Positions 5,057 through 5,700 of a DNA stretch of 5,700 nucleotides are shown here, piece by piece. Made by a program: the position numbers and the translations under genes. Each line of letters starts with the position of its first letter. Position 1 is the stretch's first letter. The notes below the pieces were generated by a model. It was not told the DNA's origin, made no database searches, and saw nothing but the letters and a program-made list of their open reading frames with translations. The stretch is from Sphingomonadaceae bacterium (lineage in GTDB: Bacteria > Pseudomonadota > Alphaproteobacteria > Sphingomonadales > Sphingomonadaceae): assembly GCA_947451875.1 (NCBI GenBank), contig CANGBE010000106.1:1-5700 (forward strand). Direction: 5' to 3'.

Positions 5057-5700
5057 ATGATTGACCTGCCGCAGTTCGGAACCATCATCCTGTCGCGCCG
5101 CGGCAGATTGCTGACGCTGACGTTCAACCGACCAGATGCGATGAACGCTGTCAATCTTGAGTTACATGACGAACTGGCAGAGGCGCTGCACTTTGCCCGG
5201 ATCGATAGCGGTTCAGACGTGTTGGTCATTACCGGCGCGGGTCGGGCTTTCTCTGCAGGCGGCGATATCGATCACATCGCTCGCAACGCCGCGACTCCCA
5301 GCCTGTTCGATCACGAGGCAGAAATTGCCAAGCGAATCATTTACACCATGCTTGACATCGACAAGCCGATTGTCTGCCGCCTGAATGGCCATGCGGTTGG
5401 CCTAGGTGCCACGATTGCACTGTTCAGTGACGTTATTTTCGCATCCGAAAAGGCAAAAATCGGCGATCCGCATGTTCATCTGGGGCTGGTTGCCGGTGAT
5501 GGTGGCGCGGTGATCTGGGCGGCGAGGATCGGGCTTGGCCGAGCCAAGGAATTCCTGCTTTCAGGGGATCTGCTCACTGCTGCAAAGGCGGCTGAGATCG
5601 GTCTCGTTAATCACTGTCTGCCACCGGAAGAGCTGGACAGCGCGGTCGATGCCTTCTGTGACAAGTTGCTGGCAGGCGCGCAATATGCCATTCGGGCGAC
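5057..5700 (+). CDS. Enoyl-CoA hydratase/isomerase (crotonase) family protein, C-terminus outside window, atypical active site
   Basis: The frame is open from ATG 5057 to the window edge, giving 214 residues of an expected roughly 260. Crotonase hallmarks appear in order: LTFNRPDAMNAV (residues 21-32), ITGAGRAFSAGGDI (58-71; the first oxyanion-hole NH is expected near Ala67), KPIVCRLNGHAVGLGATIAL (103-122; second oxyanion-hole region) and DPHVHLGLVAGDGGAVIW (137-154), then a segment ending AAEIGLVN (178-185). Set against rat mitochondrial hydratase by eye, Glu144 is Thr119 and Glu164 is His139. Asp148 in the GDGG loop is the nearest acidic candidate. The protein therefore binds a CoA thioester, but hydration by the two-Glu mechanism is unlikely. 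Isomerase, lyase or retro-aldol-type activity, or use of Asp148, are alternatives. The pattern resembles a recurring DPHV...GDGG subgroup of annotated hydratases. It is divergent from the KstD-like gene and probably part of the same degradation pathway. Confidence 0.88.
   Translation, partial: MIDLPQFGTIILSRRGRLLTLTFNRPDAMNAVNLELHDELAEALHFARIDSGSDVLVITGAGRAFSAGGDIDHIARNAATPSLFDHEAEIAKRIIYTMLDIDKPIVCRLNGHAVGLGATIALFSDVIFASEKAKIGDPHVHLGLVAGDGGAVIWAARIGLGRAKEFLLSGDLLTAAKAAEIGLVNHCLPPEELDSAVDAFCDKLLAGAQYAIRA

Overview
The window reads as part of a catabolic acyl-CoA / steroid-type degradation cluster from a moderately GC-rich proteobacterium. The style (ATGA stop/start overlaps, AGGAGAG or AAGGGG ribosome binding sites, mix of gene families) resembles Sphingomonadales such as Novosphingobium, Sphingobium or Sphingopyxis. 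That placement is an inference from gene content and codon use; no rRNA or other phylogenetic marker is present.

Layout. Positions 1-490 (+) hold the C-terminal end of a large acyl-CoA dehydrogenase (ACAD) subunit, cut by the window edge. It overlaps by 4 bases (ATGA) a second, shorter ACAD subunit at 487-1524 (+). A 157-base gap with several small inverted repeats follows. Next come an MDR-family zinc-free NAD(P)H-dependent oxidoreductase at 1682-2686 (+) and, 21 bases later, an unrecognised 172-residue protein at 2708-3226 (+). This rightward group meets a leftward gene for a flavoprotein of the 3-ketosteroid delta1-dehydrogenase (KstD) / fumarate reductase family at 3223-4911 (-). The two stop codons overlap by four bases. 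A 145-base divergent intergenic region (4912-5056) separates the flavoprotein gene from a rightward crotonase-fold (enoyl-CoA hydratase/isomerase-like) gene at 5057 that runs off the right edge.

How the genes may work together. The ACAD pair looks like an alpha2-beta2 heterotetramer: the first subunit keeps a Glu where isovaleryl-CoA-dehydrogenase-type enzymes carry the catalytic base, while the second lacks a Glu at both known base positions. Such heterotetramers are known for CoA thioesters of steroid side chains and other bulky substrates. With the KstD-like flavoprotein, a crotonase and an MDR reductase, the simplest reading is beta-oxidation of a side chain or opened ring of a steroid or other polycyclic/terpenoid compound. 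The substrate cannot be settled from the sequence.

Points worth a second look are the crotonase that lacks both hydratase glutamates, the unrecognised cysteine-free 172-residue protein, the repeat-rich gap before the MDR gene with a short frame ending in an ATGA overlap, and the convergent stop overlap with no room for a separate terminator. I saw no RNA genes, mobile elements or CRISPR arrays, and no clear sign of an unprecedented system.
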